This document shows, in pieces, positions 55,771 to 64,000 of a stretch of 64,000 nucleotides of DNA. Source of the stretch: Tectiglobus diatomicola (GTDB lineage: Bacteria > Pseudomonadota > Alphaproteobacteria > Rhizobiales > Hyphomicrobiaceae); NCBI GenBank assembly GCA_039583345.1, contig JAZDSJ010000007.1, positions 40,386 to 104,385 on the forward strand. Direction: 5' to 3'. The notes beneath the pieces were generated by a model that saw only the letters and a program-made list of their open reading frames with translations, made no database searches and was not told the origin of the DNA. Both the position numbers and the translations under genes were made by a program. Every line of letters begins with the position of its first letter. Position 1 is the first letter of the stretch.

Positions 55771-56196
55771 ATGAGGCATAAAAAAACTGGTCGTCGTTTC
55801 AGTCGAGATGTAGGTCACCGTAAAGCTATGTTTTCAAATATGGCTTCTGCCCTGATAAGGCACGAGCAGATTGTGACGACATTAGCTAAAGCTAAAGATC
55901 TTAGGCGCGTAGTAGACAAGTATATAACTCTGGCTAAGAAAGGTGATCTTCACTCGAGACGTATTTCTGCGGCTCGCCTTCGTGATGATGCAATGGTGAA
56001 AAAGCTGTTTGATATACTTGCTCCTCGTTATAAAGACCGACACGGAGGGTACACACGGGTGATAAGAGCGGGGTTCCGATATGGAGATTCTGCTCCGCGA
56101 GCTGTTATTGAATTGGTGGATCGTGACACTAAAGCCAAGGGTGCAGACGATAGAGCTAGAGTTGAGGCACAACGTGAAGTAATGGGACAGGATTAA
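55771..56196 (+). CDS. rplQ: 50S ribosomal protein L17
   Basis: L17 lies near the tunnel exit. The 141-residue protein starts MRHKKTGRRFSRDVGHRKAM with the signature region SALIRHEQIVTTLAKAKDLR and GGYTRVIRAGFRYGDSAPRAVIELVD. It ends the ribosomal cluster. No strong terminator is visible in the following bases. Confidence 0.97.
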   Translation: MRHKKTGRRFSRDVGHRKAMFSNMASALIRHEQIVTTLAKAKDLRRVVDKYITLAKKGDLHSRRISAARLRDDAMVKKLFDILAPRYKDRHGGYTRVIRAGFRYGDSAPRAVIELVDRDTKAKGADDRARVEAQREVMGQD

Positions 56197-56673
56197 TTTG
56201 GATCCTTTTTGCTTCTAAGTTTAAGAGTTGAGCGCATATATAATTCAGGTTGATATGTGATATTGGTAACCTTTTATGATTAGCAGTAAGTAAATTCACA
56301 GGGTAAATCTTTAATTTGCATAGCTTTTTAGTATGTAAATATTTCGGTGAGAAGAACAGTTTTGTACACACTATATGATTAAACACAAAATACTACTTTT
56401 TTCATAATTGTAGGCTATAAAAAACTTCCCGCTTTATGTGTCTATTCAAATGTTAAGAGACATCTCAGCTTTAATTGATATATATAATTGAAGAAGGTTG
56501 AACTTTTTAGTTGAATAGTCTACTAATTGCATAGCTTAAAAGTTCTCATATGGTATTATAATTAAATGTTAGGTGTTTTCGAAGTTTTCACTTTTTATTA
56601 GGTAGATTTTGACATTATATTTGCTGAACCTACACATAGTTTGTAATCTGAATATATCATATTGGAAAGCTCA
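56197..56673. other. Spacer after the ribosomal cluster
   Basis: About 475 AT-rich bases. I see no recognisable gene or strong hairpin. The promoter of the small exported protein should be near the right end. Confidence 0.45.
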
Positions 56674-57039
56674 ATGCAGTATCTCATAAGCCTATCGATT
56701 TTGATTATTTCTGCTTTCTTAACATCTTTCTGCGCATTAGCCTTTGAAAGCGCGGGTGTAGGTAATAAAGTTCCTATGAAAACTGACCCTTTAACAAACG
56801 ATGTTGCTAACACTGGTCACACTCAATTGAGGTCGGCTAAAGTAGTGAAGGGTTCAGTATCTAATAAAACAAATAACTCTGATATGGATCTGCCAAATTT
56901 AAGTAATTCTATGGCTCTTCCTAACTTAGATTTTGGTATGGAATTTCTTTATACTAATAAGGGTGATACAACAGAAAAAACTAATCTCGATTACGATGCT
57001 TCTCTTCAAATTCGGGGAACTATAAAGCATCGGTTTTAG
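56674..57039 (+). CDS. Small exported protein of unknown function
   Basis: From ATG 56674 the protein has 121 residues, with GGAAAG a few bases upstream; an in-frame TTG at 56662 is less likely. It begins with a signal peptide (MQYLISLSILIISAFLTSFC, then ALA before FES, the likely cleavage site). The mature part of about 98 residues is polar. It holds a short repeat-like stretch (LPNLSNSMALPNLDFGMEFLY) and ends LQIRGTIKHRF. An end of alternating residues closing with Phe is reminiscent of an outer-membrane beta-strand signal. I do not know its function. It stands between rplQ and uvrB. Confidence 0.65.
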   Translation: MQYLISLSILIISAFLTSFCALAFESAGVGNKVPMKTDPLTNDVANTGHTQLRSAKVVKGSVSNKTNNSDMDLPNLSNSMALPNLDFGMEFLYTNKGDTTEKTNLDYDASLQIRGTIKHRF

Positions 57040-57225
57040 TTCGGGTTTAATTTTTATTTTAAAAACTTTTCATTACTTATTTAACTTTAAAAGAGGTGAA
57101 TTTCTTATAATTTTATATTATCTGTTTAATTTTTTGGATACTGAATAGTAATCGTATAGGGTCTACAGTAACCTTGCTGCTTTACAAGAGTTTAATAAGT
57201 AAATTCAGTATTCTAGTAATTTACA

Positions 57226-59982
57226 TCAGTTTCCTGGCCTTCCAGTTTTTCGAGGCCGACGACGCTTGGATGATCTATTATCATCGGCATTACTCGTAAT
57301 TTTAGGATTGTTGAAATCATTTTCCCGTTGAAGGATAATCTCTTTTTCCTGTCTATGTCTCATTAAGCCTAGGTTAGATCCCTGTTTTCTGCTAAAAAAT
57401 TTATCTCCTTTTTCGTGAATATTAGAAGCATTACTATTATTGAGATTGGTTTTGTAAGTTTCAGAATTATCATTTGTAAATAACTGATTATTCTGCGTAT
57501 CTGTAAGCTCTATTTCTTGCAAACGTTTTATTTCGTCTCGTAAGGTAGCAGCTTTTTCAAAGTCTAGATCAGCTGCAGCTTCGCGCATGTTTTTTTCCAT
57601 ATCCCCAATTACTGTCATAAGATTATGCCCGACTAATGGCTTAGAAGTTCTTTGATCTTCTGTTTCAAGCGCAACTTCACTCCGATCCTGTTCATATATA
57701 CTTGACATAACATCCATAATAGACTTACGAACGCTCTCTGGTGTAATTCCGTTGGCCTTATTCCATGCCGTTTGCTTTTCACGCCGACGATCAGTTTCAG
57801 CAATGGCACGTTCTATTGAACCTGTCACAATATCGGCATATAGCAAGACGCGACCATCCACATTACGTGCTGCGCGCCCGATTGTTTGAATTAACGAAGT
57901 CTCTGAGCGGAGAAAACCTTCCTTGTCGGCATCAAGAATTGCTACTAATCCACATTCAGGAATATCAAGCCCTTCACGAAGTAAATTGATGCCAATAAGT
58001 ACATCAAAGGTACCAAGTCTAAGGTCACGTATAATCTCTATGCGCTCTAATGTATCGATATCAGAGTGCATATATCGAACACGGATATTTTGCTCATGCA
58101 TATATTCTGTAAGGTCTTCAGCCATGCGTTTGGTTAAGACTGTTACAAGTGTGCGATAGCCTAGTTCGATTGTTTGTCGTACTTCATCTATAAGATCATC
58201 TACTTGAGTTTTAGCTGTGCGCAGTTCTATTTTTGGATCAGTCAGTCCAGTTGGGCGGATGACTTGTTCGACAAACGTGCCTCCAGTCTGTTCCATTTCC
58301 CAGTTACCGGGTGTAGCTGATACGTAAATTGTCTGAGGGCGCATTGCATCCCATTCCTCAAAACGTAAAGGTCGATTGTCTAGGCATGAAGGTAGACGGA
58401 AACCGTATTCTGCGAGCGTAGCCTTACGCCTGAAATCACCACGAAACATACCTCCAATTTGTGGAATGCTTACGTGGCTTTCATCTGCAAAAACTATTGC
58501 ATTGTCAGGAAGATACTCAAAAAGTGTTGGCGGGGGATCACCAGGAGAACGTCCAGTAAGGTATCTTGAATAGTTCTCAATACCTGCGCAGGAACCTGTT
58601 GCTTCCATCATCTCCATATCGAATAGTGTACGCTGCTCTAATCTCTGAGCTTCTAAAAGTTTACCGCTGCATTGCATCTCTTTAAGACGAGCGTTTAATT
58701 CAGCTTTAATCTGGCGAAGTGCTTGTTGTAGTGTTGGTTTGGGGGTAACGTAGTGAGAATTAGCGTAAATTTTTACCAACTTTAGTGAGTCACTCTTATG
58801 GCCTGTCAAAGGATCAAATTCAGTAATACTCTCTATCTCATCTCCAAACATTGAGATACGCCAAGCACGATCTTCGAGGTGAGCAGGAAACAGCTCAACA
58901 GTGTCGCCACGAACTCTAAAAGTACCACGAAAAAAATTTACATCATTGCGTTTATATTGCAAGGCTACAAGATCTGCAAGTAATTCTCGTTGAGAAATTT
59001 GTTCACCAACTTCGATGGTGAAAGTCATAGCTGTGTAAGTCTCTACCGAGCCTATACCATAGATACATGATACAGAGGCTATAATAATGACATCGTCACG
59101 TTCAATTAGGGCACGTGTTGCCGCGTGGCGCATACGATCAATCTGTTCATTTATCGAGGACTCCTTCTCTATATAAGTGTCAGTCCGAGGCACGTAAGCT
59201 TCCGGTTGATAGTAATCATAATAGGACACGAAATACTCAACTGCATTATTTGGAAAAAAACTTTTGAATTCACCGTAAAGCTGTGCAGCCAGTGTTTTGT
59301 TGGGTGCAAGAATTAAGGCTGGACGCTGCGTTTTTTCGATAATATTAGCAATTGTAAATGTTTTTCCAGAACCTGTAACTCCTAGTAGCACCTGGTCTTG
59401 TTGGTTAGCTTTAACTCCTGCAGTTAACTCGGAAATCGCTTCTGGTTGATCACCTTTAGGTTCGAATTCTGATATTATTTTAAAACGAATACCTCCTTCG
59501 CTTTTCTTCGGTCGTTCTGGTCTATGCGGGCTAAAGGATGGTAATGTACCTGCAACTAATGGGTGTTTTGCAATTAATGGTTGTGATGACAATATTGCCC
59601 TAGCTTCCGCGGAACGGTCTTCAGGTCTAATTAAAAGTGCGTTAAGCCCTTCTGTAAGTGAGAAATCTGCGGGTCTGGGCATAACGTTACGAAGAGCAGG
59701 AAGCGTTTTGTGTGTCTCGATAGCTGTGGCTTTCATTGTCTTTTCGAAGCTACAAGTTATTTTTGACACTTCATTTACTTCATATCCCGTTCCTATACTT
59801 GGTGTACCAGCTGCTGTATCTTCAGGTGGTGAATCAGGTTTACCTGACTTGTTATTCGATGATAAAACTTTGGAAGTCTTAGGCTTCGATGATAGCTTTT
59901 TAGTTTTCTTAACTTCTGAAGCAACTGATTTGGGATTACGAGGGCTTTTAGTCTTTAGTTTTAGTTTCTTATTTTCTAACAT
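57226..59982 (-). CDS. uvrB: Excinuclease ABC subunit B with long N- and C-terminal tails
   Basis: UvrB verifies damage and loads UvrC in nucleotide excision repair. The 918-residue protein is much longer than the E. coli form (673). The family core starts near residue 165 (FKIISEFEPKGDQPEAISEL). It has Walker A LLGVTGSGKTFTIANI, the beta-hairpin YYDYYQPEAYVPRTDTYIEK, YVSATPGNWE, LREGLDIPE and QTIGRAARN. A UVR domain (DMEKNMREAAADLDFEKAATLRDEIKRL) follows. The first 165 residues are Lys/Ser-rich and probably disordered. The last 90 residues are Asn-rich and end in a basic SSKRRRPRKTGRPGN. Extended forms are known in alphaproteobacteria. It lies 83 bases after dxs. Confidence 0.96.
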   Translation of the reverse strand: MLENKKLKLKTKSPRNPKSVASEVKKTKKLSSKPKTSKVLSSNNKSGKPDSPPEDTAAGTPSIGTGYEVNEVSKITCSFEKTMKATAIETHKTLPALRNVMPRPADFSLTEGLNALLIRPEDRSAEARAILSSQPLIAKHPLVAGTLPSFSPHRPERPKKSEGGIRFKIISEFEPKGDQPEAISELTAGVKANQQDQVLLGVTGSGKTFTIANIIEKTQRPALILAPNKTLAAQLYGEFKSFFPNNAVEYFVSYYDYYQPEAYVPRTDTYIEKESSINEQIDRMRHAATRALIERDDVIIIASVSCIYGIGSVETYTAMTFTIEVGEQISQRELLADLVALQYKRNDVNFFRGTFRVRGDTVELFPAHLEDRAWRISMFGDEIESITEFDPLTGHKSDSLKLVKIYANSHYVTPKPTLQQALRQIKAELNARLKEMQCSGKLLEAQRLEQRTLFDMEMMEATGSCAGIENYSRYLTGRSPGDPPPTLFEYLPDNAIVFADESHVSIPQIGGMFRGDFRRKATLAEYGFRLPSCLDNRPLRFEEWDAMRPQTIYVSATPGNWEMEQTGGTFVEQVIRPTGLTDPKIELRTAKTQVDDLIDEVRQTIELGYRTLVTVLTKRMAEDLTEYMHEQNIRVRYMHSDIDTLERIEIIRDLRLGTFDVLIGINLLREGLDIPECGLVAILDADKEGFLRSETSLIQTIGRAARNVDGRVLLYADIVTGSIERAIAETDRRREKQTAWNKANGITPESVRKSIMDVMSSIYEQDRSEVALETEDQRTSKPLVGHNLMTVIGDMEKNMREAAADLDFEKAATLRDEIKRLQEIELTDTQNNQLFTNDNSETYKTNLNNSNASNIHEKGDKFFSRKQGSNLGLMRHRQEKEIILQRENDFNNPKITSNADDNRSSKRRRPRKTGRPGN

Positions 59983-60065
59983 GCTCTAATGGTTGTTCAC
60001 TTTAGCGAATGGGTTGATTCATGGTTAAACTACCAATATTAGTAAAACAGTTTTTTATTATTTAA

Positions 60066-61979
60066 TTAACCGTCATAGAAATCATTAATGATACTTTTAT
60101 AACCTAGAGCTATCAAAACCTTATCGACAATATGTGCGGCATTTAGCTTGGCTTTGTCATACATTTTTTCAGGCGTATCTTGATCGATAAAGCTATCCGG
60201 TAATGTCATAGTCCTAACTTTCATACCATTGTCTAATAAACCGCTGTTAACTAGGTGCTCTAGTACATAAGATCCAAATCCACCGATTGAGCCTTCTTCA
60301 ACAGTGACAAGAATATTATGATTTCTAGATAACTGTGTAACTAAATCAGTATCTAACGGTTTTACGAAGCGGGCGTCTGCAACTGTTGTTGTAAAGCCCA
60401 TAGAATCTAGTTGATCAGCTGCAATTAAGGCCTCTTTCAAACGTGTACCAAGAGATAAAATTGCAACCTTTCCGCCTTGACGGATCACTCGTCCTCGCCC
60501 AATTTCAAGTTCTACACCTTTGTTAGGCATATCAACCCTTATGCCTTCACCACGAGGATAGCGTAAAGCGCATGGACGATCATCAATTAAAGTGGCGGTA
60601 GCAACCATATGGCGAAGCTCAGCTTCATCTGCTGCAGCCATTATTACGAAGTGCGGTAAACAACCCAGATAAGCAATATCAAACGATCCAGCATGTGTAG
60701 GTCCATCGGCACCAACTAAACCTGCACGATCTATTGCGAAGCGAACGGGAAGCCTCTGGATAGCAACGTCATGGACTATCTGATCATATGCACGTTGCAA
60801 AAATGTTGAATATATTGCTACGAAAGGTTTAAAACCCTCTGTTGCAAGTCCAGCAGCGAAGGTCACAGCATGTTGTTCTGCTATACCAACATCAAATGTA
60901 CGCTCGGGAAATACTTTTCCAAATAAGTCCAAGCCAGTACCTGATGGCATTGCTGCTGTAACTGCAACTATTTTATCGTCTTTTTCAGCTTCCTGAATTA
61001 GACTTTCAGCAAAAACTCTCGTGTAGTTAGGAGCTTTGGGTGCTGGCTTAAATTGGTCTCCAGTTATAACGTCGAATTTACTGACACCGTGATATTTATC
61101 CTTGGAGTTTTCAGCTGGTGCGTATCCTTTGCCTTTTTTAGTAACAACGTGGATTAGGATTGGGCCCTGATTAGCATCACGCACATTTCGAAGTATTGGC
61201 ACTAATTGCTCCAAGTTGTGACCATCAACAGGACCTACATAGTAAAAACCTAATTCCTCGAACCATGCACCACCTTGCCAAAGGTGACGTGTATATTCCT
61301 CCATGCGCGCAGCTCGACGTTCCCAACTTTTTGGAAGCCGTTTTGCCAATTGCTTTACGATATCACGTACGTATAGATATGTTCCGCTTGAGGTCATTCG
61401 TGCTAGATAATGAGATAACGCCCCAGTCGGTGGTGCAATTGACATATCGTTATCGTTGAGAATTACAATTAGTCGTTCATTACGTGCGCCTGCATTGTTT
61501 ATCGCCTCATAAGCTATTCCTGCGCTCATTGCGCCATCACCAATAACTGCAATAACATGATTGTTGTGCCCGTTAAGATCACGAGCTACGGCCATACCTA
61601 AACCTGCTGAAATTGATGTTGATGAATGCGCTGCTCCAAAAGGATCATAGGGACTTTCACTACTTTTCGTGAAACCAGAAAGTCCTCTATGCTGGCGTAG
61701 CGTACGAATACGATCACGGCGCCCGGTAAGTATTTTGTGCGGATATGCCTGATGTCCAACATCCCAGATAAGTCTGTCATCTGGCGTATTAAATGTCCAG
61801 TGTAGTGCTACAGTTAATTCAATAACACCAAGCCCTGCCCCGAGATGTCCTCCAGTAGTTGAAACAGCATCAATGGTCTCATATCGCAGTTCATCTGAAA
61901 CCTGGCGCAAATCACGTTCTGCTAATTTGCGCAAATCATAGGGAGTAATAATTTTATCGAGGAGCGGTGTATCTGTCAT
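60066..61979 (-). CDS. dxs: 1-deoxy-D-xylulose-5-phosphate synthase
   Basis: Dxs joins pyruvate and glyceraldehyde 3-phosphate, the first step of the MEP isoprenoid pathway, with thiamine diphosphate. The 637-residue protein has TGGHLGAGLGVIELTVALHW, DVGHQAYPHKILTGR, the ThDP motif GDGAMSAGIAYEAINNAG with the closing NDNDMSI, GPVDGHNLEQL and the transketolase central part DVGIAEQHAVTFAAG. GADGPTHAG follows. All are intact. The usual neighbours xseB and ispA are absent. It is probably co-transcribed with uvrB. Confidence 0.97.
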   Translation of the reverse strand: MTDTPLLDKIITPYDLRKLAERDLRQVSDELRYETIDAVSTTGGHLGAGLGVIELTVALHWTFNTPDDRLIWDVGHQAYPHKILTGRRDRIRTLRQHRGLSGFTKSSESPYDPFGAAHSSTSISAGLGMAVARDLNGHNNHVIAVIGDGAMSAGIAYEAINNAGARNERLIVILNDNDMSIAPPTGALSHYLARMTSSGTYLYVRDIVKQLAKRLPKSWERRAARMEEYTRHLWQGGAWFEELGFYYVGPVDGHNLEQLVPILRNVRDANQGPILIHVVTKKGKGYAPAENSKDKYHGVSKFDVITGDQFKPAPKAPNYTRVFAESLIQEAEKDDKIVAVTAAMPSGTGLDLFGKVFPERTFDVGIAEQHAVTFAAGLATEGFKPFVAIYSTFLQRAYDQIVHDVAIQRLPVRFAIDRAGLVGADGPTHAGSFDIAYLGCLPHFVIMAAADEAELRHMVATATLIDDRPCALRYPRGEGIRVDMPNKGVELEIGRGRVIRQGGKVAILSLGTRLKEALIAADQLDSMGFTTTVADARFVKPLDTDLVTQLSRNHNILVTVEEGSIGGFGSYVLEHLVNSGLLDNGMKVRTMTLPDSFIDQDTPEKMYDKAKLNAAHIVDKVLIALGYKSIINDFYDG

Positions 61980-63800
61980 AGTGTTTGTATCAGCCCACCT
62001 TTTTGAGGAGCTTATTAGACAATAATAAAAAACTTAAGAGTTTTATTAGTAATATAATTAATTAATGAGTTTATTCTAATTAAGTGGATGTTTAATCTTC
62101 CGAGATCATTTAAATGAGAAATCGCACCTCATAAAAGATGTTGAAACTAGTCTTTTTAAATTAAAATCGAAGGTGTATCCTAAAAAAGTTGCTTTAGATA
62201 ACTGCTTTATTTTTATCAGAAGTTTTTAAAATGAATCGTTTTGAAATATTCGTTGAAATTTTCTTAGTAACTTTTGTTAAAGCATTAGTATATTTATTTC
62301 AAATATTATTATAAAATCAATTATGAATTTATAATAATTTCAAATAACGGGCTCGTTTTTTATAGATCATAACCTTTCACTTCAAGTGTTAAATTGGGCG
62401 AGATGCAGCTTATGTAGTGTCAATGATATTTTTTTCGTAGTGTCAGATACGATTTGATGCCAGTGTTTTTTTAATTTATTACGAATCTAAACTTACTTGT
62501 CATATTCTCTGTCAGATAATCTAGAAATGATGCGTATATAGTTGCCATTTAGAGAAGCTTAATGCATAAAGATTTCTAATCTTAATAAAAATGTCTTATT
62601 ATGCTACCTATCTCATATCTAATGTTACTAAGCAATCAGGCAAGGTATTATAATTGTAATTATAATCCTTACCATCAAACAATAGGTATTGTTTGCACCC
62701 AGAAGAAAGTTTAGTTTTCAAATTAGGAAACTGTTATCTACAACTCCTTGAAACTAAAGCAGGAAAGCTTAATTGTTTTCACTCAACTAACACTCTATAA
62801 TCCAGTTGGGCGAGAAAATATATGCTCTTGTACAATCGTACGCATACAACCTGACCTAATGTGAACAAAATAACTCGCAATCCTTGTTTATTGTTAGATA
62901 TTAATGGATTTAATAGTACAATTGGTAGCATAACATTAGCAAAAATAGAGACAGAAACGACTACATGTATGATAATAAGCTATTGATCAATAAAATTAGA
63001 GCCTCTTACCATCTTGGTTCTCAAACAAATTAGCCGATTATGACACTATGATTTTTGTGGTTTACCTGTGCGGTATCCGTTGTATGTCTTAGCTATATTT
63101 AAGGCTTATTATTTGCGTAGCACCGGATATGTAATTTAATACAATGATTTTATATATAGTTATTAAGCAAACAATGTATGGAACTGATACTCAAAAAATA
63201 TAATAGATTTTATTTTAAGAAACTTATAATTTGTATTTGCTTTTGAAGCATCCAAATGAAGGGGTACGTGCTAACTATGATAGCTTAAGCGCCACCTTCG
63301 GAATTTGCGTATAACCTTAATTACTATAACCTTAAATCTTAATTCATGGTTTAAGAGTTTTTAATACAAAAAGTTGCCTCTAATATTGCGTGTATACCAT
63401 TTAAATTATTCTTCCAAATATTTGATAGACGTCCCATCCTTAACTTTTGATATTAAGACTGCTACCACGCAACTCCAGCATCAAACCATTTCAGAGCACA
63501 AGAAGAGATGCTGAAATACACTAAGGTAAAGCAATTAATGTTGCAAAAAGAGTGCCCCACGCCATAAACTAAACGTTATTAATAGAACATCAGGTTTCAG
63601 AGATGACATAATGCTCTGCGTGATACCTGCGATAAGTAGTAATTTAAAGAAACTATAGTTGTTTAGTTTACTTAAGAAAGTAAATCAAAAATTCTAACCA
63701 CATACTAAAGCTGCTTTATGAAGGGTCCCCATTACGAGTGAATCTATAGTGCTCACAGTACATTAGTATATATCATCTAAGCTAATAATATACATAATTT
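61980..63800. other. Long empty stretch upstream of dxs
   Basis: About 1.8 kb without a recognisable frame on either strand, very AT-rich except for a few mixed patches around 63260-63310 and 63450-63560. I found no tRNA, SRP RNA or RNase P RNA motif. Two perfect inverted repeats lie at 62647-62695. It may be the resting place of decayed genes, since a truncated RnfH lies at its right border. Confidence 0.6.
62647..62695. repeat. Two adjacent perfect 9-bp inverted repeats
   Basis: ATTATAATT-GT-AATTATAAT (62647-62666) and CAAACAATA-GG-TATTGTTTG (62676-62695) are both perfect palindromes of two 9-base arms with a two-base centre, nine bases apart. They could be regulator sites, cruciforms or a weak transcription end. 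No gene is close enough to suggest which. Confidence 0.5.
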
Positions 63801-63881
63801 TTATACAGCTCTGCCGTCAGGAACTTCTATATTCATCCAGACCTGTGTTTCTGGCTTAGCGAAAGCTACTCCTACGTTCAT
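63801..63881 (-). pseudogene. Truncated RnfH-family protein (UPF0125/RatB-like)
   Basis: ATG 63881 opens a frame of 26 codons, MNVGVAFAKPETQVW… to VPDGRAV, and then a TAA. This is the N-terminal strand pair of RnfH-family beta-grasp proteins, which normally have about 90 residues and continue with a helix. I found no continuation in the next 200 bases in any frame. An upstream frame stops two bases before the ATG. It is probably a gene remnant. Confidence 0.6.
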
Positions 63882-63883
63882 AA

Positions 63884-64000
63884 TTAAACTACCTTTTGTT
63901 CTCTAGATTTATGGACACTACTCGGTTTAATACTGGCAGTAAACACCTGTTCAGTATACTCATCCTTGTCTTCATTTGTTTCCTGAGGCTTTACGGTCTT
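63884..64000 (-). CDS. C-terminal end of an unidentified protein, cut by window edge
   Basis: The minus strand is open from the window edge to a TAA at 63886-63884, 38 codons with no Met. The text KTVKPQETNEDKDEYTEQVF, then TASIKPSS and a basic end, looks like a polar, disordered C-terminal tail. It stops two bases before the RnfH-like start, which suggests an operon. The family cannot be told from this piece. Confidence 0.4.
   Translation of the reverse strand, partial: KTVKPQETNEDKDEYTEQVFTASIKPSSVHKSREQKVV

Overview
The window is chromosomal DNA of an AT-rich alphaproteobacterium. The pointers are a circularly permuted two-piece tmRNA gene, an archaeal-type class I lysyl-tRNA synthetase, a TrcR/DUF1013 regulator, an eno-ftsB pair, a corrinoid adenosyltransferase of PduO type, UvrB with long tails, and an adenylate kinase with a short lid. 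By my boundaries roughly a fifth of the window is noncoding. Many neighbour relationships usual in free-living relatives are broken: rbfA-truB without infB or rpsO-pnp, rpsL without rpoBC upstream, mreB without mreCD, eno-ftsB without pdh genes, and iron-ABC genes without a permease. Together with a truncated RnfH remnant and an almost 2-kb empty stretch, this looks like a genome under reduction, as in a symbiont of the Rhodospirillales type. A lineage such as Candidatus Endolissoclinum would fit, but that is a guess from general character and not a match.

Layout. 1-4.4 kb: murA (minus, cut by the window edge), tRNA-Thr(GGU), xerC, and a permuted ssrA (tmRNA) on the minus strand. 4.4-10.3 kb: rbfA and truB (plus), then mreB, leuA and ilvC (minus). 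11-14.3 kb: an iron-type ABC ATPase and a periplasmic iron-binding protein (minus) flanking a degraded gap where a permease would be expected. 15.2-23.5 kb: lysK, then gltB and gltD (ammonia assimilation). 23.6-30.7 kb: corrinoid adenosyltransferase (minus), an EnvC-like protein overlapping the ctpA protease, trcR and mnmA. 30.9-35.6 kb: a minus-strand series eno-ftsB-queF-msrA-ggt.

36.5-56.2 kb is the translation super-cluster (str, S10, spc and alpha operons): rpsL, rpsG, fusA, tuf, rpsJ, rplC, rplD, rplW, rplB, rpsS, rplV, rpsC, rplP, rpmC, rpsQ, rplN, rplX, rplE, rpsN, rpsH, rplF, rplR, rpsE, rpmD, rplO, secY, adk, rpsM, rpsK, rpoA, rplQ. A good sigma70-like promoter precedes rpsL and another precedes rpsM. 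A strong hairpin lies between tuf and rpsJ, and a structured 239-base spacer separates rpsQ from rplN.

56.6-64 kb: a small exported protein, uvrB and dxs (minus), and a long empty stretch with two adjacent perfect inverted repeats. At the end are a 26-codon truncated RnfH start and the last 38 codons of an unidentified minus-strand gene.

I see no rRNA, CRISPR array, insertion sequence, prophage, biosynthetic cluster or defence system. The most notable items are the tmRNA with its tag ANDNYAEPQAIAA, the MsrA lacking the usual C-terminal recycling cysteine, the permease-less iron transporter and the gene remnants. No convincing new multi-gene system is present.
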